Source: Acidaminococcus hominis
GTDB taxonomy: Bacteria > Bacillota > Negativicutes > Acidaminococcales > Acidaminococcaceae
DNA length: 64,000 bases
Strand: one strand, 5' to 3'
Assembly (NCBI RefSeq): GCF_021044795.1
Contig: NZ_JAJNOP010000009.1
Shown: piece by piece, positions 16,497 through 25,153 of the stretch
Position numbering within the stretch: the first letter of the stretch is position 1
Layout: each line of letters starts with the position of its first letter
Translations under genes and position numbers: made by a program
Notes under the pieces: generated by a model
The model's input: only the letters and a program-made list of their open reading frames with translations
Told to the model about the DNA's origin: nothing
The model's database searches: none

Positions 16497-17510
16497 TTAG
16501 GGTTCCAGTTTATACAGGCCATATTTGGTGCGCTGGTTCTTGGGGTAGTTGATTTGGGAGGTGGTGAAGTACAGGGTGCCGTCTGGGCCTTTGGCGAAGC
16601 TATCGGCCCAGCGGAGGGGCTGGCCCAGGTCTAGGTCTTTGCCCTGGTGTTTTTTCAGGTCATAGGTCCACAGGGTTTCTTTGGGCAGGTCGGCCATATA
16701 CAGGGTATGGCCGTCTAGTATCAGGCCGTCGGTGGGGACGTTCTGGGGGTTCTCCACCTGGATGGAGCGCTGGCGCTGGGGTACGGTGAGTTTTCGGTTT
16801 CTCAGCACGGCGGTGGGTACGGCGTAGAGTTTGTCCCCGCCCAGGGCGGTGAAATACAGGGTATTGCCGTCAGCGGAGAGTTCCAGACCATCGCTTTGGC
16901 TCACATGGGTATCGGGGCCGGTGGAAACAAAGTCTATCTGCTGGAGGTTGGCTTTGACCTGGGGTATATCGGTCAGGGCCCGCCAGGCGTCCCCAGTGGA
17001 CAGGTCCAGGACCACAATACCCCCTTCCCCGGAGTCTGTGAGATAGGCCACCTTGCGGTTCAGGTCCAAGCGGACGTCGTTCAGGTAGCTGCCGGGCCGG
17101 GCCACAGTTTCTGGAAAGACAAAGATCCGGGTAATCCGGTTGGTGGACAGGTCCACTTCATACAGCCGGGCGCCGGTTTTGGCTACGGGTTTGTCCCGGA
17201 GTTTGGCCGGGTCCAGGATCCACAGGTGGTTCTCGCCATCGGCTATGACGCTTTGGACGCAGACGAAGTCCCGGTTGGCTTCAGGGCTGGGATAAGCCTG
17301 GAGTTTGCCGTCCACCAGTTCGGCGACCCGGTAGTCCCGAGGGTAGTCGTTCCAGGTGGGGTAATTGACGAAGATCCGCCCGGATTGGGACACTGCGACG
17401 CCGGTCCACTGTTTGTCCGAGCTGGCGATTTGGGTCAGCCGGGCAGCAAAGGCAGTGGTGGTTAGGAGGAGGCCGGCCAGGATTAGGGCAGGAAGTGATT
17501 TTTTGTGCAT
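16497..17510 (-). CDS. Secreted Yellow/major royal jelly-type beta-propeller protein
   Basis: This encodes a 337-residue exported protein. I chose the ATG at 17510 because it is preceded by AGAAAGGA and opens a clear signal peptide (MHKKSLPALILAGLLLTTTAFA, of which the last residues AFA form the cleavage site). An upstream in-frame extension would run into repeat DNA. The mature part has recurring propeller blades such as GRIFVNYPTW, LWILDPAKLRD, YLNDVRLDL, VAYLTDSGEGGIVVLDL and DGLELSADGNTLYFTAL, which fit the MRJP/Yellow family. Bacterial members are poorly characterised, so substrate and role are unknown. It appears monocistronic. Confidence 0.8.
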   Translation of the reverse strand: MHKKSLPALILAGLLLTTTAFAARLTQIASSDKQWTGVAVSQSGRIFVNYPTWNDYPRDYRVAELVDGKLQAYPSPEANRDFVCVQSVIADGENHLWILDPAKLRDKPVAKTGARLYEVDLSTNRITRIFVFPETVARPGSYLNDVRLDLNRKVAYLTDSGEGGIVVLDLSTGDAWRALTDIPQVKANLQQIDFVSTGPDTHVSQSDGLELSADGNTLYFTALGGDKLYAVPTAVLRNRKLTVPQRQRSIQVENPQNVPTDGLILDGHTLYMADLPKETLWTYDLKKHQGKDLDLGQPLRWADSFAKGPDGTLYFTTSQINYPKNQRTKYGLYKLEP

Positions 17511-17550
17511 GGGGATTGTCCTTTCTAAGTAAGGTTTGGGGAGGATGCCT

Positions 17551-18089
17551 GTTGGTGCGGTCCGCGAACCTGAAGTGATGTGGTGCCGGGAATCCACTCT
17601 CCTGCATCACTACCTTATGCAAAGGTAGTGATGCTTTCCTCTCCCCTAGAGGCGAGAGGTTATAATGGTTCGTGCGATCCACGGGAATGGGAGGAGGCCG
17701 GGCCCGCAAAGCGGGCGGGAACCATATTGCCCCTATCGGCACCTACGGTGCCGCTTTCCCCAAGGGGAAAGGTCTGTCCCCTTTTGGGGCTAGTGCAAGA
17801 AGGACGGTAGCTCAACGTAGGTTGGTGCGGTCAGCGAACCTGAAGTGATGTGGTGCCGGGAATCCACTCTCCTGCATCACTACCTTATGCAAAGGTAGTG
17901 ATGCTTTCCTCTCCCCTAGAGGCGAGAGGTTATAATGGTTCGTGCGATCCACGGGAATGGGAGGAGGCCGGGCCCGCAAAGCGGGCAGGACCATATTGCC
18001 CCCATCGGCACCTACGGTGCCGCTTCCCCCAAGGGGAAAGGCCTGTCTCCATTTGGGGCTAGTGCAGGAAGGACGGTAGCTCAACGACG
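17551..18089 (+). repeat. 270-bp tandem duplication of a composite hairpin repeat
   Basis: Unit 1 (17551-17820) and unit 2 (17821-18089) are nearly identical over 270 bp. Each begins GTTGGTGCGGTC and holds a GCATCACTACC/GGTAGTGATGC hairpin, a CTCTCCCC..GAGAG stem, a GGCCCGC/GCGGGC stem, a GGCACC/GGTGCC module B hairpin and the GGGGCTAGTGC..AGCTCAAC end. Short open frames inside it are not credible genes. Confidence 0.92.
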
Positions 18090-18360
18090 GAAAAGTTGCC
18101 CAAGGGCAACTTTTAGCTGGAGAAAACTCGTATTAGTTGGTGCGGTCTACGGGGTGTAGTGTGGGGCGGCGTGGTTTGAGCGCCCTCCGTCGCCTTTCGG
18201 CGACACCCCCCACACGTTTGTTGGGGGCATTCCAACCGCTGCTGGTCATATGCTAAATAAAGGCTAGTACAAGGAGTTTGGTAGTTTTGCCATTTTCCCC
18301 TATTGCCGCCTTGCGGTATTTTCCCAATGGTGATTTTGTTGGTGCGGTCTGCGGGGTGTA
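18060..18360 (+). repeat. Further repeat modules before glmS
   Basis: A module C copy at about 18060-18130 has stem AAGTTGCCC/GGGCAACTT. Partial module B pieces (CCCCTATTGCCGCCTTGCGG) and two GTTGGTGCGGTCT motifs follow. No gene is visible between 18090 and 18429. Confidence 0.7.
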
Positions 18361-18384
18361 GTGCGGGCCGCCCTAATAAGGTTA

Positions 18385-18410
18385 AAGGAGGCTGCCAAGG
18401 CAGCCTCCTT
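18385..18410 (-). terminator. Hairpin downstream of glmS
   Basis: A 12-bp stem AAGGAGGCTGCC/GGCAGCCTCCTT lies 20 bp after the glmS stop. The U-tract is poor, so termination may be partial. Confidence 0.55.
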
Positions 18411-18429
18411 ACGGTACTTCTTTCCCATT

Positions 18430-20259
18430 TTATTCTACGGTTACGGATTTGGCCAGGTTGCGGGGTTTATCTACGTCGCAGCCGCGAACCAGGGCGGCGT
18501 AATAGGCCAGCAGCTGGAGGGGAATGACGGCCAAGATGGGTGCCAGGTCTTCATCGGCTTTGGGAATGATGATAACGGAGTTGGCGTGTTTGGCCAGCTC
18601 GGTATCGCCTTCCATGCCGATGCCGATAACGATGGCGCCGCGGGTCTTGACTTCCTGCAAGTTGCTGATGGTTTTGTCATAGATGGAGGACTGGGTGGCA
18701 AGTACGATGACGGGTACGCCTTCCTCAATCAGGGCCAGGGTGCCGTGTTTCAGTTCGCCGGCAGCATAGGCTTCTGCGTGGATGTAGGAGATTTCCTTCA
18801 GTTTCAGGGCGCCTTCCAGGGCTACGGCGTAGTCCAGGGAGCGACCCAGGAAGAAGGCGTCTTCACAATCGCCGTAATTGGCGGCAAAGGCTTTAATCTG
18901 GTCCACATGGTCCAGGATATCATGCATTTGTTCCGGCACGGCCAGAACGCCTTGAATCAGCTGGTGGAGCCGTTCCTGGTCCAGGGTCCCCTTCAGGGAG
19001 GAGATGTACATGGCCAGCAGCAGCATAACAATCAGCTGGGTGGTGTAGGCTTTGGTGGAGGCTACGGCGATTTCGGGGCCAGCGTAGGTGTACACGGTCT
19101 GCTCGGCTTCCCGGGAAATGGAGGAGCCCACCACGTTGGTAACGGCCAGGGTTTTGGCGCCGCGGCGTTTGGCTTCTTTCAGGGCTTCCAGGGTATCGCT
19201 GGTTTCGCCGGACTGGCTGACCACGATGCACAGGCAGTGTTCATCGATGATGGGGTTCCGGTAGCGGAATTCGCTGGCAATATCGACTTCTACGGGAATC
19301 CGGGCCATTTTTTCAATATAGTACTTGCCCACAATGCCGGCGTGATAGGCGGTGCCGCAGGCTACGATAAAGATCTTGTTGATGTCCTTCAGGGTTTCTG
19401 GGGTCCATTGGAGTTCGTTAAAGGTAACGGTGTCGCTGTCCTTGCTGACCCGGCTGCGGAGGGTATCCCGGACGGCTTTGGGCTGTTCGTAGATTTCCTT
19501 CAGCATGAAGTGTTCAAAGCCGCCTTTTTCGGCTGCTTCGGCATCCCAGGTTACCCGGAAGACTTTCTTGTCGATGGGGTTGCCTTCCAGATCCTTGACT
19601 GCTACGGAATCCGGGGTGATGACGGCCATTTCGCCGTCACTTAAAATATAGGTATCCCGGGTCTTGCTGATGATGGCGGGGATATCGGAGGCGATGTAGT
19701 TTTCGCCTTTGCCCAGACCGATGACCAGGGGATTGTTCTTCTTGGCGCAGATGAGCTTGCTGGGGTCCTTGGTGGTCATGAATACCAGGGAATAGGAGCC
19801 TTGGATTACGTGCAGCACTTTGCGCACGGTTTCTTCAAAGTCCCCGGTGTACAGGTCGGCCATCAAATGTGCCACCACTTCGGTATCCGTATCGGAACGG
19901 AAGTGGTAGCCCTTTTTCAGCAGGCTTTGCTTTAAGGGCATGTAGTTTTCGATGATGCCGTTATGGACCACGGCAAATTCGTTCTTTTCATCCGTATGGG
20001 GATGGGCGTTTACGTCACTGGGTTTCCCATGGGTAGCCCAGCGGGTATGGCCAATGCCCAGGGTACCCACGGGTTCTTTGCCTACGATTTTTTGACGCAG
20101 GGCGTCCAAACGGCCCACGCATTTTTCTACGGTAATTTTTCCGTCATTGTATACTGCGATGCCGGCAGAGTCATAGCCTCTGTATTCCAGTTTGCTCAGG
20201 CCCTCCATCAAAAATGGGGTTGCCTGTTTTCTGCCGATATATCCTACGATTCCGCACAT
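18430..20259 (-). CDS. glmS: Glutamine-fructose-6-phosphate aminotransferase
   Basis: GlmS makes glucosamine-6-phosphate from fructose-6-phosphate and glutamine, the first step to UDP-GlcNAc and peptidoglycan. The 609-residue protein has the N-terminal glutaminase domain with the catalytic Cys2 (MCGIVGYIG), GHTRWATHG and HNGIIENY. Two SIS sugar-isomerase domains follow (CGTAYHAG, SQSGETSDT, then FLGRSLDYAVALEGALKLKE), with the conserved C-terminus DKPRNLAKSVTVE. Length is standard. A glmS ribozyme occupies the leader, so glucosamine-6-phosphate should trigger self-cleavage and lower expression. glmM lies just upstream on the same strand. Confidence 0.98.
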   Translation of the reverse strand: MCGIVGYIGRKQATPFLMEGLSKLEYRGYDSAGIAVYNDGKITVEKCVGRLDALRQKIVGKEPVGTLGIGHTRWATHGKPSDVNAHPHTDEKNEFAVVHNGIIENYMPLKQSLLKKGYHFRSDTDTEVVAHLMADLYTGDFEETVRKVLHVIQGSYSLVFMTTKDPSKLICAKKNNPLVIGLGKGENYIASDIPAIISKTRDTYILSDGEMAVITPDSVAVKDLEGNPIDKKVFRVTWDAEAAEKGGFEHFMLKEIYEQPKAVRDTLRSRVSKDSDTVTFNELQWTPETLKDINKIFIVACGTAYHAGIVGKYYIEKMARIPVEVDIASEFRYRNPIIDEHCLCIVVSQSGETSDTLEALKEAKRRGAKTLAVTNVVGSSISREAEQTVYTYAGPEIAVASTKAYTTQLIVMLLLAMYISSLKGTLDQERLHQLIQGVLAVPEQMHDILDHVDQIKAFAANYGDCEDAFFLGRSLDYAVALEGALKLKEISYIHAEAYAAGELKHGTLALIEEGVPVIVLATQSSIYDKTISNLQEVKTRGAIVIGIGMEGDTELAKHANSVIIIPKADEDLAPILAVIPLQLLAYYAALVRGCDVDKPRNLAKSVTVE

Positions 20260-20282
20260 AGTTGTGCCCTCCTGAATTTGTA

Positions 20283-20430
20283 CTTACCGTCTGCCGCAGG
20301 CCCTTCTGTGTTCCTTTGTTACCAAAGGGGTTTGTAGGTCTGCTTACGGTTTGCAGCTTACCGAGAGGCATCCGCTGACGTTTCGATAAACCTCTTCCTC
20401 GTCTGCCGGGAATCCCGGCACGTGCGCTGA
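20283..20430 (-). ncRNA. glmS: glmS ribozyme (self-cleaving riboswitch)
   Basis: The minus strand shows the conserved core GACGAGGAAGAGGTTTATCG, then GTCAGCGGATGCCTCTCGG and AAACCGTAAGC, matching the catalytic core and following stems of glmS ribozymes. The 5' cleavage motif (A then GCGC) puts the scissile bond between 20428 and 20427. The P2-type stem GCCGGGA/TCCCGGC is present. It ends about 25 bases before the glmS start. Binding of glucosamine-6-phosphate is the known cofactor for this class. Confidence 0.94.
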
Positions 20431-20525
20431 TCCACTACGCAAATCTCTTTGCAAAGGTCCCCCTCAAGCCCTTTGCTGACCGGCCAGACCGGTATACCCG
20501 GGCGGCATGTTTTTGTAGCGTGTCT

Positions 20526-20554
20526 ATCATACTATTTTTTGGCAGGTTGGTCAA
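20526..20554 (-). promoter_or_regulatory. glmS promoter
   Basis: A TTGACC -35 (20549-20554) and a TATGAT -10 (20526-20531) are separated by 17 bp on the minus strand. Transcription would begin about 90 nt before the ribozyme cleavage site. Confidence 0.75.
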
Positions 20555-20599
20555 CTACGAAGGGGGCTGGAGACGTTTTTGTCCCAGGGAGAGGGGGTG

Positions 20600-20810
20600 G
20601 TAGTTTGTCGGTGCGGTCCGCGAACATCCTGGATTTGAACCCCCATCCTTGTTCCGCTGAATGGAAACTCTTTCCGTCCTGCCTTACGGCAGGCCACCTT
20701 CCTCACGCTTGATGAAGGTAAATAAGGAAAAAGGGCGGAACATTCCTTCCCCTTACCAGTGCATGCCAAGCAGTGCACTGGTAAGAAGAAGGCATACGGT
20801 CTGTGGGCCG
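20600..20810 (+). repeat. Dispersed hairpin repeat module A (copy 4)
   Basis: GGTGCGGTCCGCGAACAT, CCCCCATCCTTGTTCCGCT and GGGCGGAACATT flank a hairpin with arms CCTTCCCCTTACCAGTGC and GCACTGGTAAGAAGAAGG. The gap 20555-20983 contains no credible gene. Confidence 0.75.
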
Positions 20811-20983
20811 GGTTATACGATTCTCAACTAGGTATTCTGCGACCAACTGCCGCTTGCCTTCTCCTCCCCTCGTCATCTCCATTTTGCCGTAAACCCAACT
20901 GAAATGGGGAAAATGCGCCTATTCCAAATCTACTGGAGGCACAGAGGGGGCGCAGAAAGCGGGGAAGGCATAGGATATATGAA

Positions 20984-21023
20984 AAAAATGACTTGTGAGC
21001 GTTCTCGTTCACAAGTCATTTTT
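20984..21023. terminator. Intrinsic terminator after glmM
   Basis: A 15-bp stem AAAAATGACTTGTGA/TCACAAGTCATTTTT lies 30 bp after the glmM stop, with T-tracts in both directions. Confidence 0.88.
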
Positions 21024-21053
21024 AGCTTACCTTGATTCCCCTACACCCTGCGC

Positions 21054-22397
21054 TTACGCCAGTTCTTTGCGTACCACTTCGGCAATGGCGTCGGTGATGG
21101 CGTCCAGTTCGGCCTGGTTGGGGCCCTGGGCCATGATGCGGATCAGGGGTTCGGTACCGGAGGCGCGGACCAGTACTTGGCCATCGTCACCCAGTTCCTC
21201 AGTATATTTCTTGACTACTTCGGCGATGGCCTGGTTTTCTTCCCAGCCGTTTTTGTCCTTGACGCGGACGTTCAGCAGGGTCTGGGGATACTTGACCATC
21301 AGGCTGCCCAGCTGGGACAGGGTCTGGTTATGGCGGACCAGGGAGCTCAGAAGCTTCACGGCGGTCATCATGCCGTCGCCGGTCCGGGCCAGGTCGCCAA
21401 AGATGATGTGGCCGGATTGTTCGCCGCCCAGTTTGTAGTCGTGTTTCAGCATTTCTTCCAGGACGTAGCGGTCGCCTACTCCGGTTTTCACGGTGCTGCC
21501 GCCATGTTCTTTCATGGCTTTTTGCAGGCCTACGTTGCTCATGACGGTGGTTACCAGGACGTTGTCCTTGAGTTTGCCGCGCTTGAGCAGGTCCAGGGCA
21601 CAGATCAGCATAATCTGGTCGCCGTCCAGTACCTGGCCGTTTTCGTCCACTGCCAGGCAGCGATCTGCGTCACCGTCGTTGGCAATGCCCACGTCGGCGC
21701 CTTCTTCCAAGACTTTTTGCTGGAGGGCTTCCAGATGGGTGGAGCCGCAGCCGTTATTGATGTTGATGCCGTTGGGGTTATTGAAGATGGGAATAACCTG
21801 GGCGCCCAACAGGCGCAGGATCATAGGAGCGATTTCGCTGTTGGCGCCGTTGGCGCAGTCCATGACCACTTTCAGGCCGTTGAGCTTGCAGTCGGCGCTT
21901 TTTACCACGTGCTGCACGTACAGGTTACTCTTGTCTTCTTCGGTGTACACTCTGCCCAGGGAGGACCCGGTCAGGGTATTGTCGTAGTCGATGGGACGGT
22001 TGACAATGGCTTCGATTTCATCTTCTACTGCATCGGGCAGCTTGAAGCCGCTGTGGGCAAAGAATTTGATGCCGTTGTCCTCAAAGGGGTTGTGGGAGGC
22101 GGAGATGACTACGCCTGCGTTGGCCCCCAGGGGTTCCGTCAGGAAGGAAACAGCCGGGGTGGGAATCACGCCCAAAAGGTGGGCGTTGCCCCCTGCGGAG
22201 CAGATGCCTGCTGCCAGGGCAGCTTCCAGCATGGTGCCGGACAGGCGGGTATCTCGTCCGATGATAATTTTGGGGCTTTTTACTTCCCGCCCGAAATATT
22301 GTGCAGCTGCACGTCCTAATTTATATGCCAGTTCTGCGTTCAGGACCTTGCCATTGGCAACGCCGCGGACGCCGTCCGTACCAAACAATCTAGCCAT
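21054..22397 (-). CDS. glmM: Phosphoglucosamine mutase
   Basis: GlmM interconverts glucosamine-6-phosphate and glucosamine-1-phosphate, directly after GlmS in UDP-GlcNAc synthesis. The 447-residue protein shows the N-terminal LFGTDGVRGVAN, the phosphoserine loop ISASHNPFEDNGIKFF, the Mg-binding DGDADRCLAVD, GGEQSGH and the phosphate-binding VRASGTEPLIRIM. It begins 29 bp after hisIE with a GGAGG site and no terminator between, so it may be read partly from the histidine operon. A strong terminator follows. Confidence 0.98.
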   Translation of the reverse strand: MARLFGTDGVRGVANGKVLNAELAYKLGRAAAQYFGREVKSPKIIIGRDTRLSGTMLEAALAAGICSAGGNAHLLGVIPTPAVSFLTEPLGANAGVVISASHNPFEDNGIKFFAHSGFKLPDAVEDEIEAIVNRPIDYDNTLTGSSLGRVYTEEDKSNLYVQHVVKSADCKLNGLKVVMDCANGANSEIAPMILRLLGAQVIPIFNNPNGININNGCGSTHLEALQQKVLEEGADVGIANDGDADRCLAVDENGQVLDGDQIMLICALDLLKRGKLKDNVLVTTVMSNVGLQKAMKEHGGSTVKTGVGDRYVLEEMLKHDYKLGGEQSGHIIFGDLARTGDGMMTAVKLLSSLVRHNQTLSQLGSLMVKYPQTLLNVRVKDKNGWEENQAIAEVVKKYTEELGDDGQVLVRASGTEPLIRIMAQGPNQAELDAITDAIAEVVRKELA

Positions 22398-22426
22398 TTA
22401 ACAGCCTCCAGCCTAGAGATTTGCTG

Positions 22427-23059
22427 TTATTCCTTTTTCCCGCCCATTTCCGCCAGCATTTGTTCCGAGGTAATGTTGTGGAAGGCCAACAGCACTAAGC
22501 AATGATACCATAAATCGCCCATCTCGTAAACAACCTGGTCACGGCTGTCGTTTTTGGAGGCTAGGAGGGTCCGGGTGCATTCTTCACCCAGTTTCTTCAG
22601 AATCCAGTCCTGCTGGCCCTGGGCCGGTTTGTCCGGGGTCCGGGCCAGTTGTTTTTGCTGAATCAGGGCATACATCTGGTCCAGCACCTGGGGCAGGTTC
22701 TTTTCGGTGACCGGCAGGCTTTCGCCGGAGCCGCTGTTCCACAGGGGGTTAAAGAAGCAGGAGTAGCTGCCGGTATGGCAGGCGGCGCCCTTTTGCTCCA
22801 CCTTCACCAGCAGGGTATCCCCGTCGCAGTCGTAGGTAATGCTGAGCACCCGCTGTGTATGACCGCTAGTGGCGCCCTTGTTCCACAGTTCCTGCCGGCT
22901 GCGGCTCCAGAACCAGGTATAGCCGGTTTCTACGGTCCGGGCCAGGGATTCTCCGTTCATATAGGCCAGCATCAGCACCTGGTTGGTCTTGTAGTCCTGA
23001 ACAATGGCAGGAATCAGTCCCCGGTCGTCAAACTTCAAATGACTTACATCAATTTTCAT
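22427..23059 (-). CDS. hisIE: Bifunctional phosphoribosyl-AMP cyclohydrolase / phosphoribosyl-ATP pyrophosphatase
   Basis: HisIE catalyses the second and third steps of histidine synthesis. The 210-residue fusion has the cyclohydrolase half at about 1-115 (FDDRGLIPAIVQD, WFWSRSRQELWNKGATSGH, with metal-binding cysteines in YDCDGD, AACHTGSYSCF). The pyrophosphatase half covers about 125-205 (LDQMYALI, GEECTRTLLASK, YEMGDLWYHCLVLL). Its start overlaps the hisF stop by 4 bp. It is the last his gene before glmM. Confidence 0.96.
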   Translation of the reverse strand: MKIDVSHLKFDDRGLIPAIVQDYKTNQVLMLAYMNGESLARTVETGYTWFWSRSRQELWNKGATSGHTQRVLSITYDCDGDTLLVKVEQKGAACHTGSYSCFFNPLWNSGSGESLPVTEKNLPQVLDQMYALIQQKQLARTPDKPAQGQQDWILKKLGEECTRTLLASKNDSRDQVVYEMGDLWYHCLVLLAFHNITSEQMLAEMGGKKE

Positions 23060-23814
23060 AGTCTAACTTCCACTCCTTTGCTGCGCAAATATTCCTTCAC
23101 CTGCCGCACCGTAAAGGTCCCGTAATGGAACACGGAGGCAGCCAGGGCAGCGTCAGCACCGCCGGCAGTGAGCACCTTGTAAAAGTCGTCCAGGGAGCCG
23201 GCCCCGCCGGAAGCAATTACCGGGACGGGAACGGCGTCGGCCACGGCCCGGGTCAGGGGGATATCAAAGCCGTCCTTGGTGCCGTCGGCGTCCATGCTGG
23301 TGAGAAGTATCTCCCCAGCGCCCAGGTCCACTGCCCGTTTCACCCATTCCAGCACGTCCAGGCCCGTAGGGGTATGGCCCCCATGGATGTAGACTTCCCA
23401 GGAGTTTTCGCCGCGTTTTTTGGCATCTACGGCCAGTACCACGCATTGGTTGCCGAAGGCTTCGGCCCCCTGCCGGATTAGGTCCGGATTTTTGACCGCA
23501 GCGCTGTTCAGGGAAGTTTTGTCCGCACCGGCCATGAGTACGGCCCGCATATCCTCAATAGAGGTAATGCCGCCGCCAACGGTCAGGGGCATGAACACTT
23601 CCCGGGCAGTGCGCTCGATGACGTCCACCATGGATTTGCGTTTTTCCAGGGAGGCGGTGATATCCAAAAATACCAGCTCGTCCGCCTGTTCCTTTTCGTA
23701 CAGGGAAGCCAGTTCCACCGGGTCCCCTGCGTCTCTGAGACTAACAAAATTTGTGCCCTTTACCACCCTGCCGTCTTTTACGTCCAGGCAGGGAATGATC
23801 CGTTTCGTATGCAT
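23056..23814 (-). CDS. hisF: Imidazole glycerol phosphate synthase, cyclase subunit
   Basis: HisF joins HisH to convert PRFAR and ammonia into imidazole glycerol phosphate and AICAR. The 252-residue (beta/alpha)8 barrel has the catalytic aspartates in CLDVKDGRVVKG near the N-terminus and VLAVDAKK near residue 130. The phosphate-binding loops VGGGI and ASGGAG are also present. The gene sits 2 bp after hisA and overlaps hisIE by 4 bp. Confidence 0.97.
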   Translation of the reverse strand: MHTKRIIPCLDVKDGRVVKGTNFVSLRDAGDPVELASLYEKEQADELVFLDITASLEKRKSMVDVIERTAREVFMPLTVGGGITSIEDMRAVLMAGADKTSLNSAAVKNPDLIRQGAEAFGNQCVVLAVDAKKRGENSWEVYIHGGHTPTGLDVLEWVKRAVDLGAGEILLTSMDADGTKDGFDIPLTRAVADAVPVPVIASGGAGSLDDFYKVLTAGGADAALAASVFHYGTFTVRQVKEYLRSKGVEVRL

Positions 23815-23816
23815 GC

Positions 23817-24545
23817 TCAGGCCTCCTTTGCGATTGCCACAGCCTGGCGAAGGTCAATGGCGCCAGTATATAACGCCTTACCTATAATACACCCTTCTAT
23901 GCCTGCTGCTTCTCTTTTTTTTAGTTCCCGCAAATCTTCCAGGCTGCCCACCCCGCCGGAAGCGGTAACAGGCAGGCCGGATGCCTTAGCAATCTGCACG
24001 GTGGCTTCCACGTTGACGCCGGTAAGCATGCCGTCCCGGGCAATGTCCGTAAAGATGATGCGGCTGACGCCGGCGTCTGCCATGGCCTTGGCCAGGTCTT
24101 CGGCCCGCATATGGCCGCTGGCTTCCCAGCCTTCCACGGCTACGATGCCGGCCTTGGCGTCAATACCGGCCACAATCCGGCCGGGATACTTGGCGCAGGC
24201 TTCCTTTACAAGGGCCGGGTTCTTGACGGCCACGGAGCCCAGGATCACCTGGTGAACGCCCCGGGAGAGCAGTCGGTCAATATGTTCCAGGGTGCGGATG
24301 CCGCCGCCCACCTCAATGGGAATCTTCCCCTGGGCGATAATGGCGTCGATGGAGGCCAGGTTCTTGCTTTCTCCGGCCAGGGCGCCGTCCAGATCCACCA
24401 CGTGGATGCAGGAGGCTCCCAGCTTGGCCCATTTGGCGGCCATTTCACCGGGGTTATTGCTGTAGATGGTTTCCTTGGAAAAATCGCCCTTTACCAGGCG
24501 GACGCAGTTGCCGCCCCTTAGGTCGATGGCAGGATAAATGTTCAT
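23817..24545 (-). CDS. hisA: ProFAR isomerase (HisA)
   Basis: HisA isomerises ProFAR to PRFAR through an Amadori rearrangement. The 242-residue barrel has catalytic aspartates in YPAIDLRGG and VAGIDAKAG. The phosphate-binding motifs VGGGIRT and ASGGVGSL are also present. I chose the ATG at 24545, which overlaps the hisH stop as ATGA. A GTG three codons earlier lies within hisH and has no better ribosome-binding site. Confidence 0.97.
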   Translation of the reverse strand: MNIYPAIDLRGGNCVRLVKGDFSKETIYSNNPGEMAAKWAKLGASCIHVVDLDGALAGESKNLASIDAIIAQGKIPIEVGGGIRTLEHIDRLLSRGVHQVILGSVAVKNPALVKEACAKYPGRIVAGIDAKAGIVAVEGWEASGHMRAEDLAKAMADAGVSRIIFTDIARDGMLTGVNVEATVQIAKASGLPVTASGGVGSLEDLRELKKREAAGIEGCIIGKALYTGAIDLRQAVAIAKEA

Positions 24546-25153
24546 AATTTCCACTCCTTAAAGGCTTTCAGCATGGCAAGACCCGCAAAAGAAGATTTTT
24601 CCGGGTGGAACTGGAAGGCCTGGACACTGCCCTTCCCTACAGAAGCCGTAATCTGGGCGCCGTAATCGCACACGGCGGTAATGATGCTGGGGTCCTCGGG
24701 CACTGCATGGTAGCTGTGGACGAAGTACACGTACTGGCCGTCTGCTTCCGTCAGGAGAGGAGAAGGATTCACTACCTGAATCTGGTTCCAGCCCATGTGG
24801 GGAATCTTAAAGGGGGTGACGATTTTCTTCACCTGGCCCTTGAAAAAGCCCAGGCCCTTGACGCCGGGGGCTTCCTCGCTGCCTTCAAACAGCAGCTGCT
24901 CGCCCAGGCAGATGCCCAAAAAGGGCTTGCCGCTGTGGAGGGCTTCCTGGATCACCGGCACCAGACCCCGGTTTTCCAGGGTGTGCATGCAGTCCCCAAA
25001 GGAGCCTACGCCCGGGAGGATTACCCGCTGGGCGTCCGCAATGACCTTGGGGTCCGAAGAAATCACGGGTTTTGCGCCGACCTTTACCAGGCCGTTATAT
25101 ACTGAGTGCAGGTTGCCCCTGCCGTAATCGATGATGACCACTTGCTCGCTCAT
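24542..25153 (-). CDS. hisH: Imidazole glycerol phosphate synthase, glutaminase subunit
   Basis: HisH hydrolyses glutamine and channels ammonia to HisF. The 203-residue class I amidotransferase has the nucleophile elbow GICLGEQLLFEGS, PHMGWNQ, and the catalytic His/Glu in FQFHPEKSSFAG. It overlaps both neighbours by 4 bp, so hisB-hisH-hisA are translationally coupled. Confidence 0.97.
   Translation of the reverse strand: MSEQVVIIDYGRGNLHSVYNGLVKVGAKPVISSDPKVIADAQRVILPGVGSFGDCMHTLENRGLVPVIQEALHSGKPFLGICLGEQLLFEGSEEAPGVKGLGFFKGQVKKIVTPFKIPHMGWNQIQVVNPSPLLTEADGQYVYFVHSYHAVPEDPSIITAVCDYGAQITASVGKGSVQAFQFHPEKSSFAGLAMLKAFKEWKL

Noticed and set aside
10348..20793. Integron attC sites for the imperfect hairpins
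   Set aside because: Constant core-site pairs and an integrase are missing, and no gene cassettes lie between the hairpins.
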